A DNA stretch of 64,000 nucleotides from CBDUXT01 sp965371245 (GTDB taxonomy: Bacteria > Planctomycetota > Phycisphaerae > UBA1845): the NCBI GenBank assembly GCA_965371245.1, contig CBDUXT010000016.1, positions 9,418 to 73,417 of the forward strand, given 5' to 3'. A model generated the notes under the pieces. The model saw only the letters and a list, made by a program, of their open reading frames with translations. It made no database searches and was not told where the DNA came from. Shown piece after piece: positions 33,958 through 42,404 of the stretch; positions within the stretch are counted from its first letter, which is position 1; each line of letters begins with the position of its first letter. Made by a program: the position numbers and the translations under genes.

Positions 33958-36900
33958 TCATCGCACGTTGAAATACTTCGCCTGCCGGTGATGAGTGATC
34001 AGGGCGGTGGTGCTCTGCTCGGGCTCAAGCTGGAACTCTTCACTGAGGGTCACGCCGATGCGCTCCGGCTTAAGCAATGGCCACAGCTTGACCTGGTCCT
34101 CCAGCCGCGGGCAGGCGGGGTAGCCGAAGCTGTATCGCGAGCCCTGGTAGCGCTGCTTGAAGATCTCCTGCTTGACGCGCGCGTCGGAATCGGCGATGCC
34201 CCACTCGACGCGGACCTGTTTGTGGATGTACTCGGCGAGCGCCTCGGCCAGCTCAACGCCCAAGCCGTGGAGGTGCAGGTAATCGACGTACTTGTCCGCG
34301 GCGAACCACTCGCGTGCCACGTCGCTGACGCGCCGGCCGACGGTGACGATCATGAAGCCGGCCACATCCACGACACCACTGGAAATCGGCGAGAAAAAAT
34401 CGCTGAGACACCAATACGGCGGCTTGCCCATGCGCGGGAAGTCGAACCGGGCGACCTCCAGGTCGCGGCGCTTGGGGTCGTACACAATCAGCGTGTCGCC
34501 CTCGGACTGCACCGGCCAGAAGCCGTAGACGGCCTGTGGCAAGAGGATGTCCTCGCGCTGGCATCGCTCGACCAGCTCGCGAAGGATGGGTCGCACGTCG
34601 GTGCCGATGTATCGCTTAAACTCTTCCGGGCTGCGACGGTTCTTGCGATAACCCCATTGCACCTGGAACAGCATGTTTTCGTTGAGGTACGCCAGGGCGG
34701 CTTTGGGCTCGATGTGCTCGACCACGCGGGTGCCGAAAAACGGCGGCTCGGGCACCGGCTCCTCGCGGGAGATGTCCGACCGGGGCGGTGTGAATCCGTG
34801 CCGCTCGGAGGCCTCCTCGTGCAGGTCTCGTGGCCCGGGTCGGGGGGCGTCGTCTTCGCTAACGCGCGCGGCGGCTGAGGTAGCCCTTCTGGACGCCGTT
34901 GAATGGACCACCGGCGGTAGGCCGGCCGTACCGGCCATGATCGAGTCCATCAGGCTCAGCCCGGCGAAGGCGTCCTTGGCATAGAAGAGTGGTCCGTCGT
35001 ATTCCGGTCGCAGGTCCTGCTCGACGTACTTGCGCGTCAGGGCGGCGCCGCCGAGGATGACGGGCACGTCGATGGCCCGCTCGTTGAGCACGGGTAGATT
35101 CTCGCGCATCACCACGGTTGATTTCACGAGCAGGCCTGACATACCAATGGCATCGGCGTCGTACTTGTGGAAAGCCTCGATGATGTTGTTGATCGGCTGC
35201 TTGATGCCGAGGTTGTAGACCTTGTAGCCGTTGTTGGTCAGGATGATATCGACGAGATTCTTGCCGATGTCATGCACGTCGCCTCGAACCGTCGCCAGAA
35301 CGATCGAACCCTTGCCGCCGCTGTCCGCCTTGTCCATGTAGGGCTCGAGATGGCGTACCGAGGCCTTCATCGTCTCGGCCGACTGGAGCACGAAGGGTAG
35401 CTGCATCTGGCCGGCCGCAAACAGATCGCCCACCGTCTTCATCCCATCGAGCAGGATTTCGTTGACGATGTCCAGCGGGCGCTGGGTGAGCATGGCCTCG
35501 TCGAGGTCCTCTTCCAGACCGGTTCGATCGCCGTTGATGATGCGCGCCTTGAGCCGAGCCTCTACGGTTCTGTGCTCTTTCTCCTCTTCCGGCGGCGCGG
35601 CGCCGGCCTCGTCAAAGGCCGCGAGCAACTCGTGCAGCGGATCGTACCCTTCGCGCCGACGGTCATGGATCAAGTCCTCGGCCAGTCGGCGGTGCGGGTC
35701 CTCGATCTTGAACAGCGGCAGGATACCCGTGGCGTGAAGGATGGCCGCGTCCAGTCCCTGCTTACGGGCGTGGTGCAAAAACACGCTGTTGAGCACCCGA
35801 CGCGCCGGCGGCTTGATCCCGAAGCTGATGTTGCTGAGCCCCAGCAGCGTATGCGCGCCGGGGCAGGCTTCTTTGATGCGCCCGATCGACTTCAGCGTTT
35901 CGTGTCCCAGGCACCGGTCGTCCTCGTTGCCGGTGCATATGGTGAACGTCAGCGGGTCGAAGATCAGGTCTTCGGCGTGAAGACCGTGCCGCTTCGTGCA
36001 AAGGTCGAAAATGCGCCGGGCGATTTCGACCTTGCGTTCGCACGTCTTGGCCATCCCCTCTTCGTCGATGGTCAGGGCGATGACGGCCGCTCCGTACCGC
36101 TTGGCCAATTGGCACACCTGGTCGAGCCGGTCCTCGCCGTCTTCGAGATTGATCGAGTTGATGATGCACTTTCCGCCGGCCAGCTTGAGCGACGCCTCGA
36201 TGACCGGCACTTCGGTGCTGTCAATCACCAGGGGCGCGGTCACATCAGTGACCAGCCGGCGCAGCAGGGTCTCCATGTCGGCCGTTTCGTCGCGTCCGAC
36301 ATAGGCGGCACAAACATCCAACAGGTGACTGCCGTGCCCCACCTGCTCACGGGCCATCTTGACCATGCCGTCGATGTCGCCGGCGCCTAGCAGTTCGCGG
36401 AACTTCTTGGATCCGTTCGCGTTGGTTCGTTCGCCGATGGCGAGGACGGCGTTTTCCTGGCGAAGCGAAACCGCCTGATAGAGGCTCGAGACGCTGGGCT
36501 CGCTCGTCACGCGCCGCGGCGTCGGCGTTTTCCCCGAGACGGCATCCACCACGGCGGCCATGTGCGCCGGCGTGGTTCCGCAACACCCGCCGACAATGTT
36601 GACCCCGTCCTGCTCGACGAACTCGGCAAGCCATTTCGCCAGCTCCTGCGGCGTCAGGGCGTAGTAGGGCTTGCCATCGACAAGCTGGGGCAAGCCTGCG
36701 TTGGGTTGAACGACAAGAACACGCTCGCAGTTGGCGCCAAGGTAGCGAACGTGCTCGCTCATTTCCTGTGGCCCGGTCGCACAGTTCAGCCCCAGACCCC
36801 CGACCTGGTCGTAGGCCTGAAGTGCCACAACCGCGGCAGCGATGTCCGTGCCGACGAGCATGGTGCCCGTGGTTTCGATCGTCACCGTACAGATGATGGG

Positions 36901-37455
36901 CACGCGCCGACCCTTCTCGGCCATGGCATCGGTCGCGGCTACAATGGCGCACTTGGCCTGAAGGATGTCCTGGCAGGTCTCGATGACCAGGGCATCCACG
37001 CCGCCGTCGATCAGACCGCGCGCCTGCTCGCGGTAGCTGTCGTGGAGTATGTCCCAGGTCGCTTGCCGCAACGACGGCAGCTTGGTTCCCGGACCCATCG
37101 AGCCGACGGTGAACCGTGGTCGCGCGGGTTTCTCGAAGGCCGCACATGCCTCGCGCGCCAGCTGGGCGGCGCGTTTGTTGATTTCGTAGGTCTTTTCGGA
37201 GAGCCCGAACTCATCGAACACGACCTTGTTGGCCCCGAACGTGTTGGTCAAAACCGCGTCGCAGCCCACGGAAAGAAAGGAGCGATGAATCTCGCGCACC
37301 ACGTCCGGGCGCGTAAGCACAAGGATCTCGGTGCAGTTTTCCAGATCGTTGAAGTCCGACAAGGGCAGGTCGTGCTGGTGAACGCTTGTGCCCATGGCGC
37401 CGTCGAAGACCAGGACGCGCTGCTTGGCGAGTTCGAGGATGTCGGGCTTTTTCAT
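33958..37455 (-). CDS. metH: Cobalamin-dependent methionine synthase
   Basis: Methylates homocysteine with 5-methyltetrahydrofolate through B12. All four modules are present in 1165 residues. The homocysteine module (1-310) has zinc ligands C225 in GLNCATGP and C291-C292 in GGCCGTTP. The folate module (335-610) begins AIGERTNANGSKKF. The B12 module (630-880) has RGDVHDIGKNLVDIIL, with DxHxxG for the cobalt-ligating His. The activation module at the C-terminus has YGFWPVQSEGD and RYSFGYPACPRLEDQ for AdoMet. So it is a full-length, reactivatable enzyme. A possible promoter lies about 190 bases upstream, and no cobalamin or SAM riboswitch was recognised. Confidence 0.97.
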   Translation of the reverse strand: MKKPDILELAKQRVLVFDGAMGTSVHQHDLPLSDFNDLENCTEILVLTRPDVVREIHRSFLSVGCDAVLTNTFGANKVVFDEFGLSEKTYEINKRAAQLAREACAAFEKPARPRFTVGSMGPGTKLPSLRQATWDILHDSYREQARGLIDGGVDALVIETCQDILQAKCAIVAATDAMAEKGRRVPIICTVTIETTGTMLVGTDIAAAVVALQAYDQVGGLGLNCATGPQEMSEHVRYLGANCERVLVVQPNAGLPQLVDGKPYYALTPQELAKWLAEFVEQDGVNIVGGCCGTTPAHMAAVVDAVSGKTPTPRRVTSEPSVSSLYQAVSLRQENAVLAIGERTNANGSKKFRELLGAGDIDGMVKMAREQVGHGSHLLDVCAAYVGRDETADMETLLRRLVTDVTAPLVIDSTEVPVIEASLKLAGGKCIINSINLEDGEDRLDQVCQLAKRYGAAVIALTIDEEGMAKTCERKVEIARRIFDLCTKRHGLHAEDLIFDPLTFTICTGNEDDRCLGHETLKSIGRIKEACPGAHTLLGLSNISFGIKPPARRVLNSVFLHHARKQGLDAAILHATGILPLFKIEDPHRRLAEDLIHDRRREGYDPLHELLAAFDEAGAAPPEEEKEHRTVEARLKARIINGDRTGLEEDLDEAMLTQRPLDIVNEILLDGMKTVGDLFAAGQMQLPFVLQSAETMKASVRHLEPYMDKADSGGKGSIVLATVRGDVHDIGKNLVDIILTNNGYKVYNLGIKQPINNIIEAFHKYDADAIGMSGLLVKSTVVMRENLPVLNERAIDVPVILGGAALTRKYVEQDLRPEYDGPLFYAKDAFAGLSLMDSIMAGTAGLPPVVHSTASRRATSAAARVSEDDAPRPGPRDLHEEASERHGFTPPRSDISREEPVPEPPFFGTRVVEHIEPKAALAYLNENMLFQVQWGYRKNRRSPEEFKRYIGTDVRPILRELVERCQREDILLPQAVYGFWPVQSEGDTLIVYDPKRRDLEVARFDFPRMGKPPYWCLSDFFSPISSGVVDVAGFMIVTVGRRVSDVAREWFAADKYVDYLHLHGLGVELAEALAEYIHKQVRVEWGIADSDARVKQEIFKQRYQGSRYSFGYPACPRLEDQVKLWPLLKPERIGVTLSEEFQLEPEQSTTALITHHRQAKYFNVR

Positions 37456-37538
37456 AGGGGTCTCTGGGACGGGTCCGCAAACGATGACGTGACTGTTCCG
37501 GTGGGTGTCTCGTGTTCGACCGGCCGGTCGCGCCTCGG

Positions 37539-37597
37539 GTAGGGCGGGCTATTGCCCGCCTTGTTTTTGTCGAACGGCGGGCAAGAGCCCGCCCTAT
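37539..37597. repeat. GTAG-headed REPIN, copy A
   Basis: Starts GTAGGGCGGGCTATTGCCCG and, after a 15-base loop with TCGAACG, returns as the inverse (arms 37544-37560 and 37576-37592, 16 of 17 matching). Each arm is also a hairpin on its own. It shares arms and loop sequence with 46416-46475. It lies in the metH leader region. Confidence 0.8.
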
Positions 37598-37647
37598 GTT
37601 TCTTATGTCACATCTTCGGCGACGGGGCCAACCTCTTGACAGAAATA

Positions 37648-37675
37648 ATCTTACCGATGGCCCTCCTCTTGTCAA
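37648..37675 (-). promoter_or_regulatory. Possible metH promoter
   Basis: On the minus strand TTGACA (37670-37675) is followed after 16 bases by TAAGAT (37648-37653). This gives a leader of about 190 bases that includes the REPIN at 37539-37597. Sequence match only. Confidence 0.35.
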
Positions 37676-37709
37676 AACCGGGGATGAGCCTTTGAACGGT
37701 GCAGCCGGA

Positions 37710-38657
37710 TCACGAGCCCCGGGTTGTCGTCACCTCGCGGAAGTAGGCCACCGTCTTCGCCAGACCATCTTTCAGCGAGACACCGGGCTCCCAGTCAAGT
37801 CGCTGCTTGGCCCGCGTGCTGTCGGGGCGCCGCCGGACCGGGTCGTTGATCGGTAACGGGAAACGCTCCACGTCGAGCTTCCGGCCGATCAGTTCGCCCA
37901 GGCACGCGACGACGTCGTTCATCGACCGTTCGTCGGCGCTGCCCAGGTTGACCGGTTCGTTCGCGCCGTCTTCCTCGTATTCCATCAGGCGGACCAGACC
38001 CCCGATCAGATCATCGACATAGCAGAAGCATCGCGTCTGCGAACCGTCACCATAGATCGTCAAGGGCTCCCCCTTGATCGCTTGCACGATGAAGTTCGAG
38101 ATCACCCGGCCGTCGCCGACAGCCATGCGCGGCCCGTAGGTATTGAAGATGCGCGCGATGCGAATGTCAACGTCGTTTTGGCGGTGGTAGTCGACCATCA
38201 GCGTCTCGGCCACGCGCTTTCCCTCGTCGTAGCAGCTACGCGGCCCGATGGGGTTGACGTTGCCCCAGTAGGTCTCCTTCTGTGGATGCTCGGCCGGGTC
38301 GCCGTATACCTCGCTTGTGGAAGCCTGAAGAATGCGGGCCTTCACGCGCTTGGCCAGACCGAGCATGTTGAGCGTGCCCATGACCGAGGTCTTCACGGTC
38401 TTGACCGGGTTGTACTGATAGTGAATGGGTGAGGCCGGACAGGCGAGATTGAAGATCCAGTCCACCTCGAGCAGGATCGGGTTGACCACGTCGTGGCGGA
38501 CGAACTCGAAGTCGGGGCGACCGAGCAGGTGAGCGATGTTGTTCTTCGAGCCGGTGAACAGGTTATCGAGGGCGATCACGTCATGCCCGTCGCCAAGCAG
38601 ACGATCGCAAAGGTGGCTTCCCAGGAACCCCGCTCCGCCCGTGACAAGTGTACGCAT
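37710..38657 (-). CDS. UDP-glucuronate decarboxylase (UDP-xylose synthase)
   Basis: Converts UDP-glucuronate to UDP-xylose with bound NAD. The 315-residue short-chain dehydrogenase-type protein has TGGAGFLGSHLCDRLL (NAD binding), IFNLACPASPIHYQ, LQASTSEVYGDP, YDEGKRVAETL (catalytic YxxxK) and RIFNTYGPRM, which together are typical of UXS. The run PASPIHYQYNPVKT-KTSVMGTLNMLG is the UXS-specific block. The ATG is preceded by GGGAG. It starts 27 bases after the sugar aminotransferase stop, so both are probably in one transcript supplying activated sugars for a surface polysaccharide. Confidence 0.9.
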   Translation of the reverse strand: MRTLVTGGAGFLGSHLCDRLLGDGHDVIALDNLFTGSKNNIAHLLGRPDFEFVRHDVVNPILLEVDWIFNLACPASPIHYQYNPVKTVKTSVMGTLNMLGLAKRVKARILQASTSEVYGDPAEHPQKETYWGNVNPIGPRSCYDEGKRVAETLMVDYHRQNDVDIRIARIFNTYGPRMAVGDGRVISNFIVQAIKGEPLTIYGDGSQTRCFCYVDDLIGGLVRLMEYEEDGANEPVNLGSADERSMNDVVACLGELIGRKLDVERFPLPINDPVRRRPDSTRAKQRLDWEPGVSLKDGLAKTVAYFREVTTTRGS

Positions 38658-38684
38658 CGTGAGTCTCCCAACGCCGTCTTGCGG

Positions 38685-39833
38685 CTAGCTCGCAGGTACA
38701 CCCGTCCGATCAACCGTACCCACCGGGTCGCCCGCCAAGGCGCCTGCACCGCAAAACTCGCGAACCGACGCGGCCACGTGCCGTTGATCGTCATCGCTCA
38801 GCATCGGGTGGCACGGCAGGGAAAGGATTCGCTCGCACGTTCGCTCAGCGACCGGGAACGAGCCCGGCTTGTGACCAAGCGAGGCGAAGCACGGCTGAAG
38901 ATGAAGCGGCATGGGGTAGTATACGCCCGTCGCGATGCCGCGATCCTTCAGGAACGTCGCCAACTCGTCGCGGCGATCGGTGAGAATGGAATAGTGGTGG
39001 TAGACGGGCTCGTGACCCGCCGGCACGAATGGCGTGGATACGCCGGTGCCCGCAAGCATCTCGTCGTAGCGCGCGGCGTTTGCGCGTCGCAGCCGCGAAA
39101 ACTCGGCCAGGTGCTTCAGCTTGACCAGGAGAATGGCCGCCTTCATCGTGTCGAGCCGGAAGTTGCCGCCGACGCGGTCGTGGACATACGTCCCGGACTG
39201 TCCCTGATTGCGAAGCTGCCGGGCGATGGCCGCCAGGTCCGAGTCGCTCGTCAGAATCATCCCGCCTTCACCAAAGCCGCCCAGGTTCTTCGACGGATAG
39301 GTCGAAAAGCACGACACGCGCCCAAGCGTTCCGGCCGATCGACCGTGATAGGTCGCGTCGATCGCCTGCGCGGCGTCTTCGATGACGGTAAGGCCCGCTC
39401 GGGCGGCTGCCTCGTTGATGGCGTCCATTTCCGCGCACTGACCGAACACGTGGACGGCGATGATCGCCTTGGTCCGGTCGGTGATCGCCGCCTGCGTCTT
39501 CGTCGGGTCCAGATTGAAGGTGCGCTCGTCGATGTCCACGAAGACCGGCCTTGCACCGACGCGCCACACGGCGCCGGCCGTGGCGAAGAACGTAAACGAG
39601 GGAACCATCACCTCGTCGCCGGCACCGATCTCCAGAGCCATCAGCGTACAGAGCAGCGCATCCGTCCCGCTGCTGACCGCGACACAATTGGTGACGCCGA
39701 CGCGTTCGCAGAGCGCCCGCTCGAGTTCGCCGACGGCCGGGCCGTTGATGAACTGCTGGCTCTCAAGCACGGCGATCGCCGAAGCCCGGACCTCGTCCCC
39801 AAGTAGTTTGAACTCAGCAGGCAAATCCAGCAT
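38685..39833 (-). CDS. DegT/DnrJ/EryC1/StrS family sugar aminotransferase
   Basis: PLP enzyme that aminates nucleotide keto-sugars. About 382 residues: QQFINGPAVGELERAL at the N-terminus, CVAVSSGTDALLCTLMAL, VMVPSFTFFATAGAVWRVGA, FVDIDERTFNLDP, VIEDAAQAIDATYHG and SCFSTYPSKNLGGFGEGGM with the PLP Lys. The C-terminus has LPCHPMLSDDDQ. I chose the ATG at 39833 because AGAAGGG lies 5 bases before it, rather than 39848 or 39923. It leads a two-gene operon with the UDP-xylose synthase behind a plausible promoter at 39932-39960. The exact sugar is unknown. Confidence 0.9.
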   Translation of the reverse strand: MLDLPAEFKLLGDEVRASAIAVLESQQFINGPAVGELERALCERVGVTNCVAVSSGTDALLCTLMALEIGAGDEVMVPSFTFFATAGAVWRVGARPVFVDIDERTFNLDPTKTQAAITDRTKAIIAVHVFGQCAEMDAINEAAARAGLTVIEDAAQAIDATYHGRSAGTLGRVSCFSTYPSKNLGGFGEGGMILTSDSDLAAIARQLRNQGQSGTYVHDRVGGNFRLDTMKAAILLVKLKHLAEFSRLRRANAARYDEMLAGTGVSTPFVPAGHEPVYHHYSILTDRRDELATFLKDRGIATGVYYPMPLHLQPCFASLGHKPGSFPVAERTCERILSLPCHPMLSDDDQRHVAASVREFCGAGALAGDPVGTVDRTGVPAS

Positions 39834-39931
39834 GGATACCCTTCTCATCGGATCATCCGGTTGAACAGGTGTCGCGTGCGAATCGGCACGCATCACGGAC
39901 ACACAATCTTCGGGTCGATACAACGGTGGCG

Positions 39932-39960
39932 AGTATAGAAACGGGCGCCGAAAACGGCAA
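39932..39960 (-). promoter_or_regulatory. Probable promoter of the sugar aminotransferase operon
   Basis: On the minus strand TTGCCG (39955-39960) is followed after exactly 17 bases by TATACT (39932-39937). The leader would be about 90 bases. The rest of the 279-base gap to the divergent serine hydrolase gene is featureless. Confidence 0.45.
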
Positions 39961-40112
39961 GATCAAGCCATCGAGGCCCCCGCTTCTGATGATTTTGACA
40001 GGCCGGGCCACCCCGCTACGTCTTAGGTAGAGAGACAAGTAGACAGACGCGGTCTCCGGTGAGCGCCCGCTTCCCGCTCTGCCCGCGTAAACCACGAACG
40101 AGAGCCCACGAG

Positions 40113-41567
40113 ATGATCAAGACAAGACTGCATGCGCTTTCCGTCCTGCTCGCCGTCACCTTCGCCACGGTCGCCTTTGCCCAACAAGCCGACCGCAGGC
40201 CGGAACCCGCCGGCACGGGCGAACCCAGCACTACCGACATGGCCAAGAGGCTCTCGGACTATCTCGACGGCTTGGTTGCCAAGGACAGGTTCTCCGGCGC
40301 GGTCCTGTTGGCCAAGGACGGCAAGCCGGTTTTCAAGAAGGCCTATGGACTAGCCAGCAAGCGATACAACGTTCCCAACCGCGTCGATACCAAGTTCAAC
40401 CTGGGCTCCATGAACAAGATGTTTACCGGGGTGGCCATCTGCCAGCTCGCTCAGCAGGGCAAGCTCTCGTTCGACGACCCGATCATCAAACACATTCCCG
40501 ACTACCCCAACAAGGAAGTGGCCGAAAAGGTCACGATTCATCATCTTCTCACGCACACCTCGGGGCTGGGCTCATACTGGAACGAAAAGTACGAGAACGA
40601 CTGGAAGACGATTCGTACGGTCGAAGGATTCCTGAACACGTTCGTGGACGAGCCGCTCGCGTTCGAGCCCGGCGAACGATTTCAATACTCCAACAGCGGG
40701 CCGATCGTCCTCGGCCGGATCATCGAGAAGATCACCGGCCAGTCCTACTACGACTATGTCCGGGAGAACATCTATCAGCCGACCGGCATGTACAACACCG
40801 ACTGCTACGAGATGGATCGCCCCACGCCCAACCTGGCCATCGGTTACACGAACCTGAACTACGACGGATCCAAGGGGAGAGGGCCCAGGCGCAACAACCT
40901 CTTCCTCCACTCGGTCAAGGGCGGCCCCGCCGGCGGCGGATACTCGACCGTGGAAGACCTGCTGAAATTCGCCACTGCGGTCCAAGACCACAAGCTGCTC
41001 AACGCCAAGTACACGGCCACCATGCTGGAGGGAAAATCCGCCATGGGACCGGGCTCGATGTACGCCTACCTCTTCGGTGACAACAAGCGCAACGGTCACC
41101 GCTCGTATGGCCACAACGGTGGCGCGCCCGGCATCAATGCCAACCTGAGATTCTATCCAGCGCTCGGCTACACGTTCGCGGTCATGGCCAACTACGACGG
41201 GGTCGCCATGCGTGTTTCAGGCTTCATTGAGAGGATGCTTGGCGCGATTCCATCGACCGACGCGCGAGAACTTGCCGGCTCCCCGGACGACGCTCAAAGC
41301 TTCAAACCGCCCTATCGCATGGGTGTCGGCCTCGAACTCGACGGGCATGAAGCGCGTATCAGTTATGTGGAAGAGGACTCCCCCGCGGAAAAGGCAGGTC
41401 TGCTCGCGGATGACGTGCTGCTCGCGATCAACGGACAGACGCTGGACGGCGAGGCCTTGGACCTGTTGAACAAGGTGCTCAGTTCGCCGAATGCGTTCAC
41501 CATCAAGGTTCGTCGCGGCGACAAGACGCTGAACGTGAAGCTGACACCGGAGAAATCCGGAAACTAG
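40113..41567 (+). CDS. Exported serine hydrolase (class C beta-lactamase fold) with PDZ domain
   Basis: About 484 residues. The signal peptide (1-23) ends FAFAQ-like (VAFAQ). The hydrolase domain (about 45-370) has GSMNKMF with the SxxK nucleophile pair, YSNSGPIVLG (YxN) and HNGGAPG (HxGG), plus THTSGLGSYW. A C-terminal PDZ domain (about 395-480) has ARISYVEEDSPAEKAGLLADDVLLAINGQ. This joins a penicillin-binding/beta-lactamase type hydrolase to a peptide-binding module, so a role in periplasmic peptide or cell-wall hydrolysis is more likely than antibiotic resistance. The ATG at 40113 is taken for the signal peptide; the frame opens at 40059. Confidence 0.87.
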   Translation: MIKTRLHALSVLLAVTFATVAFAQQADRRPEPAGTGEPSTTDMAKRLSDYLDGLVAKDRFSGAVLLAKDGKPVFKKAYGLASKRYNVPNRVDTKFNLGSMNKMFTGVAICQLAQQGKLSFDDPIIKHIPDYPNKEVAEKVTIHHLLTHTSGLGSYWNEKYENDWKTIRTVEGFLNTFVDEPLAFEPGERFQYSNSGPIVLGRIIEKITGQSYYDYVRENIYQPTGMYNTDCYEMDRPTPNLAIGYTNLNYDGSKGRGPRRNNLFLHSVKGGPAGGGYSTVEDLLKFATAVQDHKLLNAKYTATMLEGKSAMGPGSMYAYLFGDNKRNGHRSYGHNGGAPGINANLRFYPALGYTFAVMANYDGVAMRVSGFIERMLGAIPSTDARELAGSPDDAQSFKPPYRMGVGLELDGHEARISYVEEDSPAEKAGLLADDVLLAINGQTLDGEALDLLNKVLSSPNAFTIKVRRGDKTLNVKLTPEKSGN

Positions 41568-41603
41568 CGCATCCTCGCGCCTAAGTTTTGGTTCATCCGC
41601 GGC

Positions 41604-42366
41604 GGGTGGCATGGTCCACGCTTGCGTGGCCATGCGGGGCGCCGTTTGAGTTGCCAGTGCCGAGCATCTTTGCGCTCCGTCAGTGCCCCGTCAAAGAGCG
41701 TTCATTTGACGGGGATCGTCCGGAAGTGATGACGCATTCACGTTGAGCGGGCCGGCGTCCAAACCCGCATGGGCTCTTGCACTGGACCACCGCCAGTCAA
41801 TGTCGCGCTCGCACAGTTTTCGTCGAACAGGATTCCCGTGAATGTAGTCGATCGTTTCCCAAACATATTTCGGGGACCAAAGGTTGCGATCGTAACCACC
41901 CCCGCGTTGCCAGAAGCGAAGCGACGTCTTTCCGTTGGGTTGGCGGTCGGTCATCATCGCAAGCCGCGACGGCGCGTTTTTCTTCACATACAGGATCGCC
42001 CGCTTGGAGACGGGTTGTTTCAAGCTGCTGAGAATCCGGCTGATGTCATACGGGTCCTGACGCGGATGCACGAGGACATGCACATGTTCGGGCATCACGA
42101 CATACGCCCAAAGATCGAGCTCGTGCGTGCAACAGGTACGCCCGATGGCGTCGAGCAGCCAAACTCTTGTTCGTTCCCGCGATAGGAAAGGCCGGCGTCG
42201 GAAGCAGCAGAATGTTAGCGAATGAGCGTGCCCCGGTTCGTTGTGCCGCTTGCAAGTCTTGCGCTTGGCCGCGCTATGGGATGTTTCACCTGCGGGCATG
42301 GCAGAATTCTAGGCCGCGCTTCTGTTACCAGCAAGCATGGCCACGCGAGCGTGGACCATGCCACCC
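41604..42366. mobile_element. RAYT element bounded by matching inverted REP palindromes
   Basis: The ends, 41604-41635 and 42335-42366, are inverted repeats that agree at 31 of 32 bases. Each starts (read inward) GGGTGGCATGGTCCACGC and each is itself a hairpin closing with GCGTGGCCATGC. They enclose one gene, the RAYT transposase. The whole looks like a self-contained 763-bp unit inserted between two unrelated genes. No flanking target duplication was identified. Confidence 0.8.
41691..42299 (-). CDS. rayT: REP-associated tyrosine transposase (RAYT, IS200/Y1 family)
   Basis: A 202-residue Y1 transposase. VVMPEHVHVLVHP holds the HUH metal-binding pair (H72, H74), and FWQRGGGYDRNLW carries the likely catalytic Tyr (Y136), followed by the YIHGNPVRRKLC and DWRWSSARA blocks conserved in RAYTs. 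Such proteins nick and rejoin single-stranded REP hairpins that carry a GTAG-like head. The gene is intact, with no stop or frame break, and lies inside a pair of REP-type palindromes. It is the only transposase gene in the window and probably the agent that spreads at least the GTGGCATG-headed repeats; a link to the GTAG-headed ones is inference. Confidence 0.9.
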   Translation of the reverse strand: MPAGETSHSAAKRKTCKRHNEPGHAHSLTFCCFRRRPFLSRERTRVWLLDAIGRTCCTHELDLWAYVVMPEHVHVLVHPRQDPYDISRILSSLKQPVSKRAILYVKKNAPSRLAMMTDRQPNGKTSLRFWQRGGGYDRNLWSPKYVWETIDYIHGNPVRRKLCERDIDWRWSSARAHAGLDAGPLNVNASSLPDDPRQMNAL

Positions 42367-42404
42367 AACCCAGGCTCACACCGGGGGGAACCGGCAACTA
42401 GCGC

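Noticed and set aside
37456..37709. Cobalamin or SAM riboswitch upstream of metH
   Set aside because: I looked for the conserved cores of both and saw none; the leader mainly contains a REPIN.
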